Origin: Calendula officinalis
Lineage: Eukaryota; Streptophyta; Magnoliopsida; Asterales; Asteraceae
Assembly (NCBI GenBank): GCA_963853835.1
Contig: OY970824.1
Location: 45,590,227 to 45,654,226, forward strand
Direction: 5' to 3'
Length of the DNA stretch: 64,000 nt
The notes below the pieces were generated by a model. It worked only from the letters and a program-made list of their open reading frames with translations. It did no database searches and had not been told where the DNA came from. Below are positions 45,884 to 56,173 of the stretch, one piece after another. Every line of letters begins with the position of its first letter. The first letter of the stretch is position 1. The position numbers were made by a program, and so were the translations under genes.

Positions 45884-48758
45884 TGTAACGCCCTAAAAAT
45901 TATTGTAATTATATTATTGACGTTTTAATAAATAAATTATGCGTGACTTATTTATTTGAGATTTATTGGAGTTATGTGCCTATATGTATATTTAATTCGA
46001 GTGACTTAGTTACGTATTGTTTTTTTTTAATGACAAGTGTGTCATTTAATTTGCGTTAATTAATCATGGGGATTAATTAAAAAATAACTAGAGGATTATT
46101 TAATTAGTGTGTGTGATTAATTATGAGAATAATTAATTACTATCGTAATATTAAAACCCGAGCATTGGTTGCTCCGGCAAAGTGAGAGGCCGAGTTATAA
46201 TTGTTCTTCCCTTGCTAAATGTTTCGTTCATACCTCTTCAAGCCGAGTTGTGTTGCGGGCTGCCTTGCTTCTTGATTTATTCCCGAGCCCAAGGGAGAGA
46301 GCCCAAAATTATTAGCCCAATTGACAAAAGAGGCCAAGGCCCGATCTCCTTGTCAGCTAATCACGTACTAATTCTTCCAAATCCCTAATTGCCGACACCA
46401 TCTAATTCCCTACGCAGAAATCAGTCGGCTTTGAGCATGCCTTTTTCCGTCTTCTCTCTTCCAATTGGCAACAATGAGCATCTCGTTTTCCTTTTTCCTC
46501 ACTAATCTGACCGTCGAATGAAGATGTTAGAGATGGGGTAGACGCTGATTAAGAAGGTTGCAGGGGGGCAAGCCACGTGAAGGCTTAGAAGGTGATGATG
46601 CTTTGAATTTGGTGTATGAAATAAATTGCCGCCTAGTATTATTATAATTCAATTCACGAGGATGTGATTTCATCCCCTTTTGCCTTCAGCATTTTAAGTA
46701 AATCTCAAGGAGGTCAAGTGTATTCGTAGTTTGTCAACAAGTGGTCGAATTACAAGTGAGATGGCTGGATGGAAATAAAGATTGATATGGCAATGGCGGT
46801 GGATTATTTTCTAAGGGGGTTTCAGCGAGATTTCTTCAAAACAAGTTAATGGTGTTTGATTCTCATTCATTCTTGGTCGGCAAGTGGTGAAACAAGCAAG
46901 CAGGTGGCGAAGAATCAAGAAGAGAATCGGAAGCAGTTGGATTTAATTAACCAAGTTAGCACGCACGTCAATTAATTTAACCTAGCAAGCACGCTGCTGA
47001 ATTAATTTAAGCTAGCAAGCAGGCAAGTTAGTTTATGCGTTTTCTTAATCGTTTATTAGTTTTCGTTTCTGCTCCAAGACAAGCTTGAAGAACTCATTTA
47101 CATGGTATTCCTTGAAGTCTTGGTAGAATTTCGAGTGATTCATGTCGGTTTTATTTTTTTAATTTGCGATTTGTTTGATTGTTATACCGGGAATTTGCTT
47201 GTTGTTGTTTCTATAGTCAAACCGTTTTGTCCATTTTTTTTCCTCGTGAGTTATGGTTCGGGTTTTGACCATTGATATTTATAGGTGTCGGGTTGGGTAA
47301 AAACCTTGTTGATTATAACTAAACGTTTTGTTTAATTGAGAAACAGAAACCGAACCTTAAGGTTCTTGGTTTCCTTAAACCGTGAAGTTTTCTAAACAAA
47401 TTTATTTGATTATTGTGAAAATGAGATTCTGAGATAAAAAGAGTTTTTCGGGAATTAACGAGAGGACGTCGGGTTTGTTAAATCGGTTTTTTTTTTATGT
47501 AAATACTTTTTCTGGCAGATTCTGCCCAATGTTTTCGGGCCTATTTTAACCTATTTAAAATATGTTTCTGGATTTTTGGCCCGTTCAAGTCTCTAGTTTC
47601 CTGAGACCTCTTTCGGTTGCCGCAGACGGCTCGTCGATCTAAGTTACGGTTTAAAAGTTATTGTTGTTTTAGTAAACCTTCGCTGGATAGTTTTCGGTTC
47701 AGCTATTCTGTCTCGTGAGCCTGTTTTGAGCCTTTTCCGTTTGGATCTAGCTTCCGGAGTCTTCTGTAAAATTGTAGTCCTCTGAGTCATTTAACTACTG
47801 TAAAAAATTGAATAATATCTAGTGAGCGGTTTGAGAGTTATAGACGTTCCCGTGAAAGTGCTGAGTGCTGTTTAGTTTCTGCTGAAACAACCTTTGAGCC
47901 TAATCCTAACCCGAGCTTCCTTGTACATTGTAGGACCTTCTAGGACCGGTTAGAGACGCTCTTCAGTACCGAGGATACTTAGGAGCATACGTCTACTCGA
48001 GGTGGGTAATCTCACTATAAACTTGTACTTACTTTCGATTCATGATTTTGTGCTATGTGTTGTGAATTGTCTTGTTGATTGAGCTTGAGTATTGATTGGG
48101 TGGTTTATTTGAGTTATCTGTGATTTGAGTTATCTGTGATTTGAGTTATCTGGAGCCTGAGTTATCTGAGTTTTGAGTTCTTGAGTTAAAACATTAAACA
48201 TAATATACTTGAGTTGTCTTGGCACCGAAGAGTACTGGTGCCAGACGTTTTGACTCAACACCGAAGAGTACAGGTGTTGAGCCTTGAGTTGTGTGAGGCG
48301 GGTCGAGGTTGATCTCTCGTCCCAAGTCACACAAGCGCGCTATATAAATTTAAAATCTGAGAAAATAAACTTGAGTAATTGAGAATTGAGTAGAGTCTCT
48401 AGGGATCACTTATGTGGCTTGAGTTGTTTGTAATTATTTGTTTATTTTGATATTATTCACTCAGCGGTGGCTGACCCCAATCACTCCCCCCATTCTACAG
48501 GTACTAGCAAGGGCAAAGAGAAGGTCAATGGTTGATGAGCTGCGTTTCTATTTTTATATTTATGGATTTGGATTAAAACATTTATTTCGAGTCAAACATG
48601 TTTTGTTTTAAAACCTTTTATTATTCCGCATTTAAACCACGAGACGGTTTATATTTTTATTCATGAGTTGGGACCTTCGAGTTACTTGTACTCTTGGGGA
48701 AATTGTTTATTTTATTATTTAAAATTTTTAAATTTCCCCTGATATTTGGGATGTTACA
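45884..48758 (+). repeat. Right LTR of the LARD-like element (2,875 bp)
   Basis: Aligned by eye with the left LTR over its full length; about 20 point differences plus a few 1-bp run-length changes and one small indel near 48397. Confidence 0.92.
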
Positions 48759-48803
48759 AGTTGGTATCAGAGCTCTGGCTTGAGAGAATTGGGTTCACAC
48801 GGG
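48759..48803 (+). repeat. 45-bp duplicate of the primer-site region after the right LTR
   Basis: Identical over all 45 bases to 41791-41835, including TGGTATCAGAGC at 48762-48773. It ends at CACACGGG and then minisatellite-like host DNA begins. Confidence 0.92.
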
Positions 48804-49211
48804 TTTATATATTCGGCTTATCTAAACAATATATTCAATTTACATCGGCTGCCCCTTCGACTTACCTAAATTGTAACTTCAGTAAGGATAAATATCGGTT
48901 AAAAATATAAAAAAAAAGGTAAAATAGAAAAGAAAAAATATACATAAAGGCTGAGATTGAGTTTGTATGCAAGGTTGGTTCCGTACACATCCTTTCCAAC
49001 ACATATAGTGATATAACACAAATATAAACCAAGGCGTTGACCTTTAACTTTTCCAAAAGCAACAAGCGTAACAAATATAAACCACAAAATACAAGAACCA
49101 TTATGACATGATTACCAATGGTTTCAAAGGCCAAAACCAAATGTTTGCAACAAATACAAGTTACAACACACTTTACATAAATAGTGTCAAAAGAGAGATA
49201 ACATTTCAATT
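48804..49211. other. Minisatellite remainder and 3' flank of the SSL gene
   Basis: TATATTCGGCTTATCTAAAC-type units to about 48880 continue the array of 38640-38916. The remainder is the downstream region of the minus-strand SSL gene; minus-strand open frames here run past the SSL stop and are not supported. Confidence 0.55.
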
Positions 49212-51990
49212 CTAGTCCAAATTGTACACCGCAATAAACGACATCAAAACACTCCCCATCCATAACTTACCATCTCTCTCCTCAACTTCACTAACAGCTC
49301 TAACAACTTTACCTTGTGAATCCTCCAATATTTGTAAAATGTTACCATCTGAGTCATACTTGACAACCAAAGCATGAGGCCGGCCTCCAATTGTCATAAG
49401 GTAATGAAATTTTGTGGGAATTGGAAGTTTTAATATAAATGTTCTAAACGTTGTGTGTAACGCGCATATGTGTGTGTAAATTGACCGACGAGTGTGAATT
49501 GCTACCCAAAATTCACCTTTTTGATTTGTTCTTACGTTGTCTGGGAAACCAGGTAAAATGGCCATTACTTCTGTTGTACCTGATTTCTCCCCCTTTAGCC
49601 AGTATTTCATTAACCTATAGCATTTAAATACAAGAATCCTTTCGGGTTATGCTGAGATCGAACATGTCAAATGGGTCGAAAGCTGCCCAAAATATATATA
49701 TATATATTTTATGTAAATTAACACCTCATGAATCAGTATATTAAGATTTAAGATAGAAAAAAAAAGTAGCTTGTTATTCATAGTTTACACATAGGATTAT
49801 TTATATGGAGGTCACCCAACTAGTGAAACACCTTTACCTCAGTATCAAAATAAGTGATACATTTGAACAAACACGGTTATTGAGGCAAAAGATTAAAAGG
49901 TAACTTAAGATAGATTAAAATAGATAGTTAGTGGAGAATAAGTCCCGCTTCTTTTGAATAAAGTGATATTAATGATGTTTAAAAGTAAAAGTAATGGTAA
50001 AAGGGTAATTTCACTTTACTAAAGTAGATAGTTAGTGGAGAAAGGGTCCCACCTTTTTACCAAATAACGTAAGTTTTAAAAGTGTATCACTTATTTTGAT
50101 TCACCCCTAAATAGAAAGTGTATCACTTATCTTGATACGGAGGTAGTATATCGAGTTTCATTTATACCAAAACTGACTAGAAATATGTTGAATGACGAGA
50201 AATTTCTTCATGTTTTTCATCGTTCGATAACTTTTTACTTCACGAAATAGAGAAACTCCAAGTAACTTCCACTTTCTCAAAAATTCTACCGTTATCGACA
50301 TCCAGCCAGATTTTTTTTTTTTCCCTTCCAAATTTGGTATAAACGAAAGTGGATACATACTTGGTGGCCTATAACAACACCAAACTTGATATTATGAAGC
50401 AATGACAATGGAAAACTGGAAATTCAGCTTCAAATTTTGCCATAAAATAAATGTTTAATTTAATAGTAAAACACCCTAGTTAGTTAAGATGAAGGGAGTA
50501 GTAATATAAGGTGTTTACTCACCTGCCTTTGCACCCCTCAGCATATACAAAGAAAGATCCATCCTTGCTTAGAGTGACACCATTAGGAAACTGGAGATTG
50601 TGAACAAGAACAGTTGCTTTTTTTGTGATTGGATCATATTTCAAAACTCTACCACTCTTGTGTCCAGATAAAATTAACTGCATAAAGTTCCTAAATTTTT
50701 TTTTAAAAAAAAAGTCATATAAGAAACCGTAAAATTACATCCAAACGAAAAGCAGTTGACTTGTTGAAAGGGGGCTGCCAGCCTGCCACACAGTTTACCA
50801 CCAAGATACAATTTATAAGAAAATGTTAATGAAAAAAGTAACTGATTTTTAACAACATACCTTCTTTGATACATTGTACTGCTATCTGTAAAGTATATAT
50901 TTCCATCATCATCAATGTCTAAATCATTTGTGAATTTTAGAGGAACACCTTCAGCTTCTGTTGCTAGAGGTATGGCTAATCCACCTTCGGGCCCAACTTT
51001 TAGCAACCCATAATATGCATCTGCAATATACAAATCACCTGTTTTCTTGTCAAACCGCAACCCTAAAGGTCTCCCACAAATATGTTCAGTCTTTAAGTAG
51101 CCTAAGATTGTTGGTTTTGGGTCACAAATCCCTGACCTGAATCATAAGCCTCATTTCAGAACAATATTAAAATACCTAATTTGACATAGTAAATCGTCAA
51201 TAAATACAATTATTTGTGTGTTTTTTCAGTAAATAGTTCTAATTTTACATAATTCATATCCTCATTCTCATATACGTCATACATCTAGTCATTGTTGACC
51301 ATTTGAAAGTCAATTAGATAGAAGTACTTTCTTTCATTCTATGTAATGATTGTCAAAATTTTCTTCTCAGTATTCATTGTGAATGCATATACGATTTAGT
51401 TAAACGATTTACACATTTGGAGTTCAATTTAGTTCTCAATTTTTCCACAAAAAATGTAGAATCACCTACAATTTGAAAGCTGAAAGCTGAGTGAATGCAT
51501 ATACGATTCAGTTAAACGATTTACACATTTGGAGTTCAATTTAGGTCTCAATTTTTCCACAAAAACTGCAGAATCAACTACGATTTGGATGTTGAAATGT
51601 AACGTTTTAATTTCCTAAAGTGAAATAAATCAAAATCGCAGAGGAAAAACAGCATTACTACCGATTAGGAGACGTATAAGCAAAATCAGTCCACGAGTTT
51701 CCGTTCCAGAACAAAATCCGGCCATCAGCAACACCGGTATACGGTCCACGCCCTTCCGGATCAAAGGTGACACTCTCCGGTCCTTGAATTTGATTCATGA
51801 ACTTGATTTCCGACTTCTGTAGCAAATTTTGAGCGTCTCTCTCCTTCGGTAATTCAGACCACTCCGGTATTTCGACTTTAACGGACTCAAAGTGAGGAAA
51901 ATCAGCGATTGCACTGTGTCGGAAGGGGTCAAGTCCACAGTAGACCGCCAGTAGGAGAAATATTCCGGCCAGGATTCCGGCGACGTTCAT
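49212..51990 (-). CDS. SSL: Strictosidine-synthase-like protein (SSL)
   Basis: Four exons on the minus strand, all GT..AG, in frame to 391 residues plus TAG: 51990-51662, 51136-50861, 50690-50523, 49614-49212. Residues about 5-20 form a hydrophobic signal/anchor (MNVAGILAGIFLLLAVYCGL). Then come SSL six-bladed propeller hallmarks: GPESVTFDPEGRGPYTGVADGRILFW, CGRPLGLRFDKKTGDLYIADAYYGLLKVGPEGG, FTNDLDIDDDGNIYFTDSS, SGRVLKYDPITKKATVLVHNLQFPNGVTLSKDGSFFVYAEGCKGR, LPGFPDNVRTNQKGEFWVAI and GGRPHALVVKYDSDGNIL. Length fits the family. True strictosidine synthase condenses tryptamine with secologanin using a specific Glu; most SSL proteins lack that activity, and nothing here argues for alkaloid synthesis. 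The product probably enters the secretory pathway or vacuole. Sequence context CAACAATGAAC supports the start. Confidence 0.93.
49837..50143. mobile_element. Stowaway-type MITE (307 bp) in SSL intron 3
   Basis: TA-flanked TIRs CCTCAGTATCAAAATAAGTG and complement CCTCCGTATCAAGATAAGTG. Interior homologous to the relics at 19881, 54220 and 57130. Confidence 0.82.
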
Positions 51991-52225
51991 TGTTGAAGCA
52001 GAGAAGACGGTGTATGGTGAGGGCAGTGATGTATGTATATGACGAGAAATTAACTAATATACATTTCCAAACTTAGATTTCAGGAGGAGGATGAACATTA
52101 GATTTTTTTTTTTAATTGCTTCTATCCGTCTGCATTTATTGACTTTCTTTTTTGTTGACTTTCTTTTTAGAGTCCCCTATGCTAATTAAAGCTACAGTCA
52201 ACAAATAAATAAACAACTATGAACT
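51991..52225 (-). promoter_or_regulatory. Upstream region of the SSL gene
   Basis: On the minus strand a TATATAC-like stretch lies about 50 bp before the start codon and CT-rich leader sequence follows. No other motif is supported. Confidence 0.35.
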
Positions 52226-52581
52226 TCTAATACATTAAAAGGGGGAATCATATACGTGAATAATTTAGGCTAGCAGGTGTTTTTTCCTTTTTTTTAATTT
52301 ACCTAATATTTTTTATTTTCTTTTTAAATTCTAGCATTAACATTTTTGATATATAGGTTTAGAATACATATACTTTAATCCCATTTATTTTAATTTGTTG
52401 ATTTTTTTGTCCAAAAATTATTATGTGCAAATTAGTGATATAATATTTATCAACTTGATTTTACCGCTCAAATTATAATTATTGAGAATACGAATTTATA
52501 GTTGTACGAATATCTAATAACATTATTTTGGATAACATATAGAAATCACCCGCGGCATCGCGCGGGGTAAATAGCTACTAG
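52226..52581 (+). mobile_element. Short non-autonomous Helitron (tentative)
   Basis: The 3' end is clear: hairpin CCCGCGGCATCGCGCGGGG, then CTAG at 52578-52581 followed by T. The 5' end is tentative: TCTAATACATTAAAAGGGG resembles plant Helitron starts, but the base before it is T rather than A. Confidence 0.5.
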
Positions 52582-52613
52582 TTGTAAACAATACATATCA
52601 CATTTATAAATAA

Positions 52614-54075
52614 GAGAGCGTTTGATTTGACTAGAATTTTTTAGAATTACAAGGAATTAGAATTCAGTTCTTATAGATTGTTATATTTGGTTGGACGGAA
52701 TTAAAATCCTTGATGTGAAAACATTCCATCAAATATGAGAGTGCAAATTATTTAAAATCCCATTAATGAAGAAATATAATAATTACCATAGTACTCTTAC
52801 ACACATTTGAACCTTAAACCAACCAACATCCGACACCACCACCACCGACTACCGACTACCGACTGCCGCCACCCACCATCACCGCACCACCCTGACCCCC
52901 ACCACCACCACCACTACCATCAACACCTGCCACCAACGCCTGCCACACCGCCACTACCGCTCGTCACCACCTGCAACCACCTGCTAGGGGTGTGCATGGG
53001 GCGGTTTGGGGCGGTTTTAGGCTCAAACCGAACACGATCCGCTAATTTCGGTTTTATGATTTTCAAACCCAATGGTTTCGGTTTTTAACGGTTTCGGTTT
53101 TAGCGGTTTTTAGCCTTTAATGGTTCGGTTTCGGTTTTGAAACCGAATCCACCTCGTTTAAAATATTGATATATAATTTCATGTACTAATCTTCGTTTTT
53201 CTAAAATTACATACAAATTTCAGTAACAATATCTAATTTATAGCATTAACTTCAATGTCTAATAATATATTTCAACAATGAATACCATTTTCTAGCCCAA
53301 AATTCAAATTATAAACGTATTTTGTAACATATAATAACCATATAAACATTAATGAACCATGGTAGATGGACTTTCAAATATTTAAATAGGTCGACTTCTA
53401 TTTAATAAATATAAAATTTTAAAAAAATATATAATATATTATATATTAGCGGGGCGGTTTCTTAATGGAGCGGTTTTTGGTTAAAACCGAAACCAAACCG
53501 AATCCATCGGTTTTTTCAAAATCTAAAACCAAACCGCCGGTTTTGAAATGGTTTCGGTTTTAACGGTTTGGTTTTGTCGGTTTTAACGGTTTGGTTTCGG
53601 TTTTTCGGTTTTTATGCCCACCCCTACCACCTGCCACCCTCCTCCACCACCACCTGCCACACCGCCACCCACTACATCTACAACCACCTGCCACCTCTAC
53701 CACCACCACCCGCCAACACCACATGCCACATCGTCGCCATCACCGCCACCGCCACCACCGCCACCCACCACCTCTACCACCACCCGCCACCGCCGCTCGC
53801 CACCCACCACTACGACCGCCACCACAATCCGCTACCACGCCACCGCCGCCCACCACCGCCACCGCCACCACCACCACCATCAATAGGGGAAAATTCATCA
53901 CTTTATAGAATTTCAATTCCATTTTCTATCAACCTAACAAAATATTGAATGGAATTTCAATTTCATTTCATGTCAATCAAACAGAGTATGAAACTGAAAT
54001 CCAATTCCTGACAGATTCAAATTCCTTCTAAGAGTCCAATTCAATCGGAAACATTTCAACGAACCAAAAGCCCCC
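52614..54075. mobile_element. PIF/Harbinger-like element with CCACC-rich core
   Basis: TAA flanks at 52611-52613 and 54076-54078. TIRs GAGAGCGTTTGATTTG and complement GGGGGCTTTTGGTTCG. Its right half is homologous to the element in YABBY intron 3. The core (52830-52984 and 53627-53885) is a CCACC/CCGCC tract that gives long but meaningless Pro/His/Thr open frames. A hAT MITE is inserted in this tract. Confidence 0.72.
52985..53626. mobile_element. hAT-type MITE (642 bp) nested in the PIF-like element
   Basis: Perfect 8-bp duplication CCACCTGC at 52977-52984 and 53627-53634. TIRs TAGGGGTGTGCATGGGG and complement TAGGGGTGGGCATAAAAA. Subterminal CGGTTT arrays in both arms, AT-rich centre. Confidence 0.88.
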
Positions 54076-54294
54076 TAATATTTTATTAATTTTGAATCGG
54101 AGGAAGTATTAATATTGCATTCAATTATCGAAGGAAATTTATACTGACTATATTTCAAAATAAACCATACATTTTTAGTTTCATGAATTTTGATAAAAAC
54201 TTTATAATAAAAGTTAGAATCAGTATTAAATTGGATAGTTAATCGATGATAAATCTTATATCTTTTGAATAAAGTATAATTAATAATGTTTAAA
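54076..54294. mobile_element. Stowaway relic, left of the Mutator element
   Basis: GAATCGGAGGAAGTA near 54096 is a Stowaway terminus. From about 54225 the sequence (TTGGATAGTTAATCGATGATAAATC..., TTTTGAATAAAGTATAATTAATAATG) matches the interior of the MITE at 49837 and continues at 56174 after the Mutator element. Confidence 0.6.
54286..54294 (+). repeat. 9-bp target duplication of the Mutator-like element, left copy
   Basis: ATGTTTAAA here and at 56165-56173, perfect over the 9 bp expected for Mutator elements. Confidence 0.95.
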
Positions 54295-54441
54295 GAGTTA
54301 ATTGCAGATTTGGTCCCTGTGGTATGCAAAAAAATGCCACTTTCGTCCAAAACTTTTCGGCGTTGCATTTTTGGTCCAAAAAGCAAACCTTTGTGCGTCT
54401 TTGGTCCAGCCGTCTACTTTCCGTCTCCCTATTTCCGTTAG
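54295..54441 (+). repeat. Left TIR of the Mutator-like element (147 bp)
   Basis: Identical to the complement of 56018-56164 except at one base (GGCGTTGCAT versus GGCGTTCCAT). Sequence match stops abruptly after CCGTTAG on both arms. Confidence 0.96.
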
Positions 54442-54719
54442 TGTCGACGTAGCATGTTCTGGGAGGGGTACTCTCGTCTTTTCCCAAAGGGCATATTAAA
54501 ACGCATTATTTTAATGAGGCTACTCTACCGCCAAATCCATAGACTGCTGCAGGCACATTTATTGTCTCCTACACTCTCTCTTCTCTTTACCCTTTCAAAA
54601 TCATCATCATCAATTAGAAGAAAAACCTCTTCTCTTGTTAAACCCTAGATCATCGCATTCTCCACCTGGTGCAAGAATATTTTCAGTTCAGTGACGAAAT
54701 CCGGTTGACGGAAATTGCA

Positions 54720-55258
54720 ATGTGGTTTCTTAGGCCAGTTTCATACCCTCCTCTGAATGTCAAAGAGTTTTACGGTAAGATATAAATGACCTAAGCTGAT
54801 ATAAGTTTATCCAGTATCTATGTTACAGATTGAGGAAATAAGTTGGAATTTTTTATTTTTTTTTTGCAGATGGAGAAGATACTCTGTTTTCCATCAAGCT
54901 TATTCATGGAGGTGAGTTCACTAAATATCCACATGATATGTACAAGAATGGAAAAGTTAGGTATATTGATAATGTGGACATACATAAATTTTCGATGATT
55001 CAAATGGATAAGATTATGACAGGATTGGGATATTCGGCACCACCTGTAATCTACTATCATTTTAGGTTGCCAGATGGTAATTTTCTGTTTGGTCTACGTC
55101 CGTTAGGCAACGATGAAGATCTTAGAAATTTAAGCAAATATGTGAAGGAGAACAAACTGATTAGAGTGTACACAGAGCATGGGAAAACAAAACTGCTAAC
55201 ATATTTTATGAATCCAAAACCTGTTATAACTTTGAATGGACAAGAGTATACCAAATAA
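54720..55258 (+). CDS. PB1-like domain protein of the Mutator-like element
   Basis: Exons 54720-54774 and 54870-55258 join (GT..AG) into 147 codons plus TAA, ATG in the context GAAATTGCAATG. The protein is one compact domain: DTLFSIKLIHGGEFTKYP...YKNGKVRYIDNVDIHKFSMIQMDKIMTGLGYSAPPVIYYHFRLPDGNFLFGLRPLGNDEDLRNLSKYVKENKLIRVYTEH. This is the plant PB1-like fold (ubiquitin-like, protein-protein contact) that is found at the N-terminus of many MuDR-type transposase proteins. Here it stands alone with its own stop and a short 25-residue tail. I infer a detached transposase N-terminal domain; it might still bind transposase or host partners. There is no nuclear-targeting signal that I can point to. 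Reading frame and splice sites look intact. A CT-rich leader precedes the start. Confidence 0.82.
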
Positions 55259-55357
55259 CATACCATTAAAACCAACATTAACCTTGCCTTCCAAAATGTT
55301 TCTTACATACTAGAATACCAAACCACTAGCACATGCCTAAAACATACATATAACCCA

Positions 55358-55783
55358 CTAAAGCATTGCTACCAAAACAAATGCAAGCACAATCCCAAAC
55401 AGCATCCCAAAGAAGACCCAAGTACATTTCCCAACACACATGCCCTTTCCAACTTCTTTCTTCAACTTTTTCATTTTTTTGGTGTTCGATTTCTCCTCCT
55501 TCAGCAAATCAATGGTTGCCTGAAGCCTGTTCATTGACCTCAACAGTCCCGGAATCACAGCTTTTGCCCGAGGACACATTGGATGATCAACCCACCCGAT
55601 AAAAGGGCATTTAGAATACTACGAAACAGGAGAAAGAAGATGATTAACTGGTGAGTTTTAATTTCAGCATAATATGTAACTATATACCTGTACAGGGCAG
55701 CCCCAGTATCGTCTCCCCGGATTAGTGTCGGTCCAAGAGGTTCGCACAACAACAGCTTTACCACACGAACAGAAAATTTCCAT
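55358..55783 (-). CDS. GRF-type zinc finger protein with C-terminal membrane tail
   Basis: Minus-strand exons 55783-55688 and 55618-55358 join (GT..AG) into 118 codons plus TAG. Residues 1-45 form a GRF zinc finger: C5-S-C7-G...RTSWTDTNPGRRYWGC29P...C36PFIGWVD. A Lys-rich, heptad-like helix follows (LLRSMNRLQATIDLLKEEKSNTKKMKKLKKEV), then a single hydrophobic C-terminal segment (WVFFGMLFGIVLAFVLVAML) right at the end, as in tail-anchored proteins. GRF fingers bind single-stranded nucleic acid in several nucleases and repair factors. Small plant GRF-plus-membrane proteins of this kind are common in transposon-rich annotations. Start context GAAATTGCAATG is the same as in the partner gene. Function unknown. 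Confidence 0.82.
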
Positions 55784-56017
55784 TGCAATTTCTCGAATGC
55801 AATACAGATCAATTTGAAATTAGGGCTCGATTTTATGGAGGATGAACTCGATGTTGATGAACAATGGAAAATGTTGCAGAGACTAGACTATGTAGGAGAG
55901 AGAGTGTGAGAAAAATAGTCGTTGTGATGGGATGGAAAGCGTGTGTCAGACTGAAAACATAAAGTAGAGTCTGCTACTGTAGCTGCAAGTTTAGTCCCTG
56001 TGGTTTGGCCTTCAAAT

Positions 56018-56164
56018 CTAACGGAAATAGGGAGACGGAAAGTAGACGGCTGGACCAAAGACGCACAAAGGTTTGCTTTTTGGACCAAAAATGGAACGCC
56101 GAAAAGTTTTGGACGAAAGTGGCATTTTTTTGCATACCACAGGGACCAAATCTGCAATTAACTC
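56018..56164 (-). repeat. Right TIR of the Mutator-like element (147 bp)
   Basis: Complement of the left TIR with one mismatch; followed by ATGTTTAAA at 56165-56173. Just inside it (55983-56010) is a degenerate extra copy of the TIR word TTTGGTCCCTGTGGT in the opposite orientation. Confidence 0.96.
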
Positions 56165-56173
56165 ATGTTTAAA

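Larger units (their letters stand above)
38917..48803 (+). mobile_element. LARD-like LTR element with 2.87-kb LTRs and noncoding interior
   Basis: Two LTRs beginning TGTAACGCCC and ending GGGATGTTACA flank a 4.1-kb interior. The LTRs differ by only about 20 substitutions by eye, so the insertion is young, yet the interior has no gag or pol motifs and no open frame over about 75 codons. A tRNA-iMet primer-binding site follows the left LTR. Unexpectedly, 45 bp after the right LTR repeat the primer site and adjoining interior exactly before host minisatellite resumes. No clear target duplication. This matches large retrotransposon derivatives that rely on proteins from other elements; the TGTAAC...GTTACA ends suggest Ty3/Gypsy relatives, which is inference. 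Confidence 0.85.
54295..56164. mobile_element. Mutator-like element carrying two convergent genes, no transposase
   Basis: 1,870 bp bounded by a perfect 9-bp target duplication and 147-bp terminal inverted repeats (54295-54441 and 56018-56164) with a single mismatch, starting GAGTTAATTGCAGATTTGG. Inside are a plus-strand two-exon gene for a PB1-like protein and a minus-strand two-exon gene for a GRF zinc-finger protein with a membrane tail. Their stops are 100 bp apart and each start lies beyond one TIR, so the TIRs probably supply or flank the promoters. No MURA/MULE transposase, SWIM finger or catalytic DDE segment is present, so movement needs a partner element. Near-identical TIRs indicate recent activity. 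It is inserted in a Stowaway relic. Confidence 0.93.

Noticed and set aside
48862..49263. 133-codon minus-strand open frame at the 3' end of the SSL gene
   Set aside because: It is in a different frame from SSL exon 4, mostly beyond its stop, and shows no family features.
53568..53948. Overlapping open frames in several phases, Pro/Thr/His-rich
   Set aside because: Same CCACC low-complexity effect; all three frames are open, so none is evidence of coding.
54302..54499. Open frames across the Mutator TIRs (also 55888-56157 minus)
   Set aside because: Both are the same TIR sequence read through; they precede the true starts and have no coding features.
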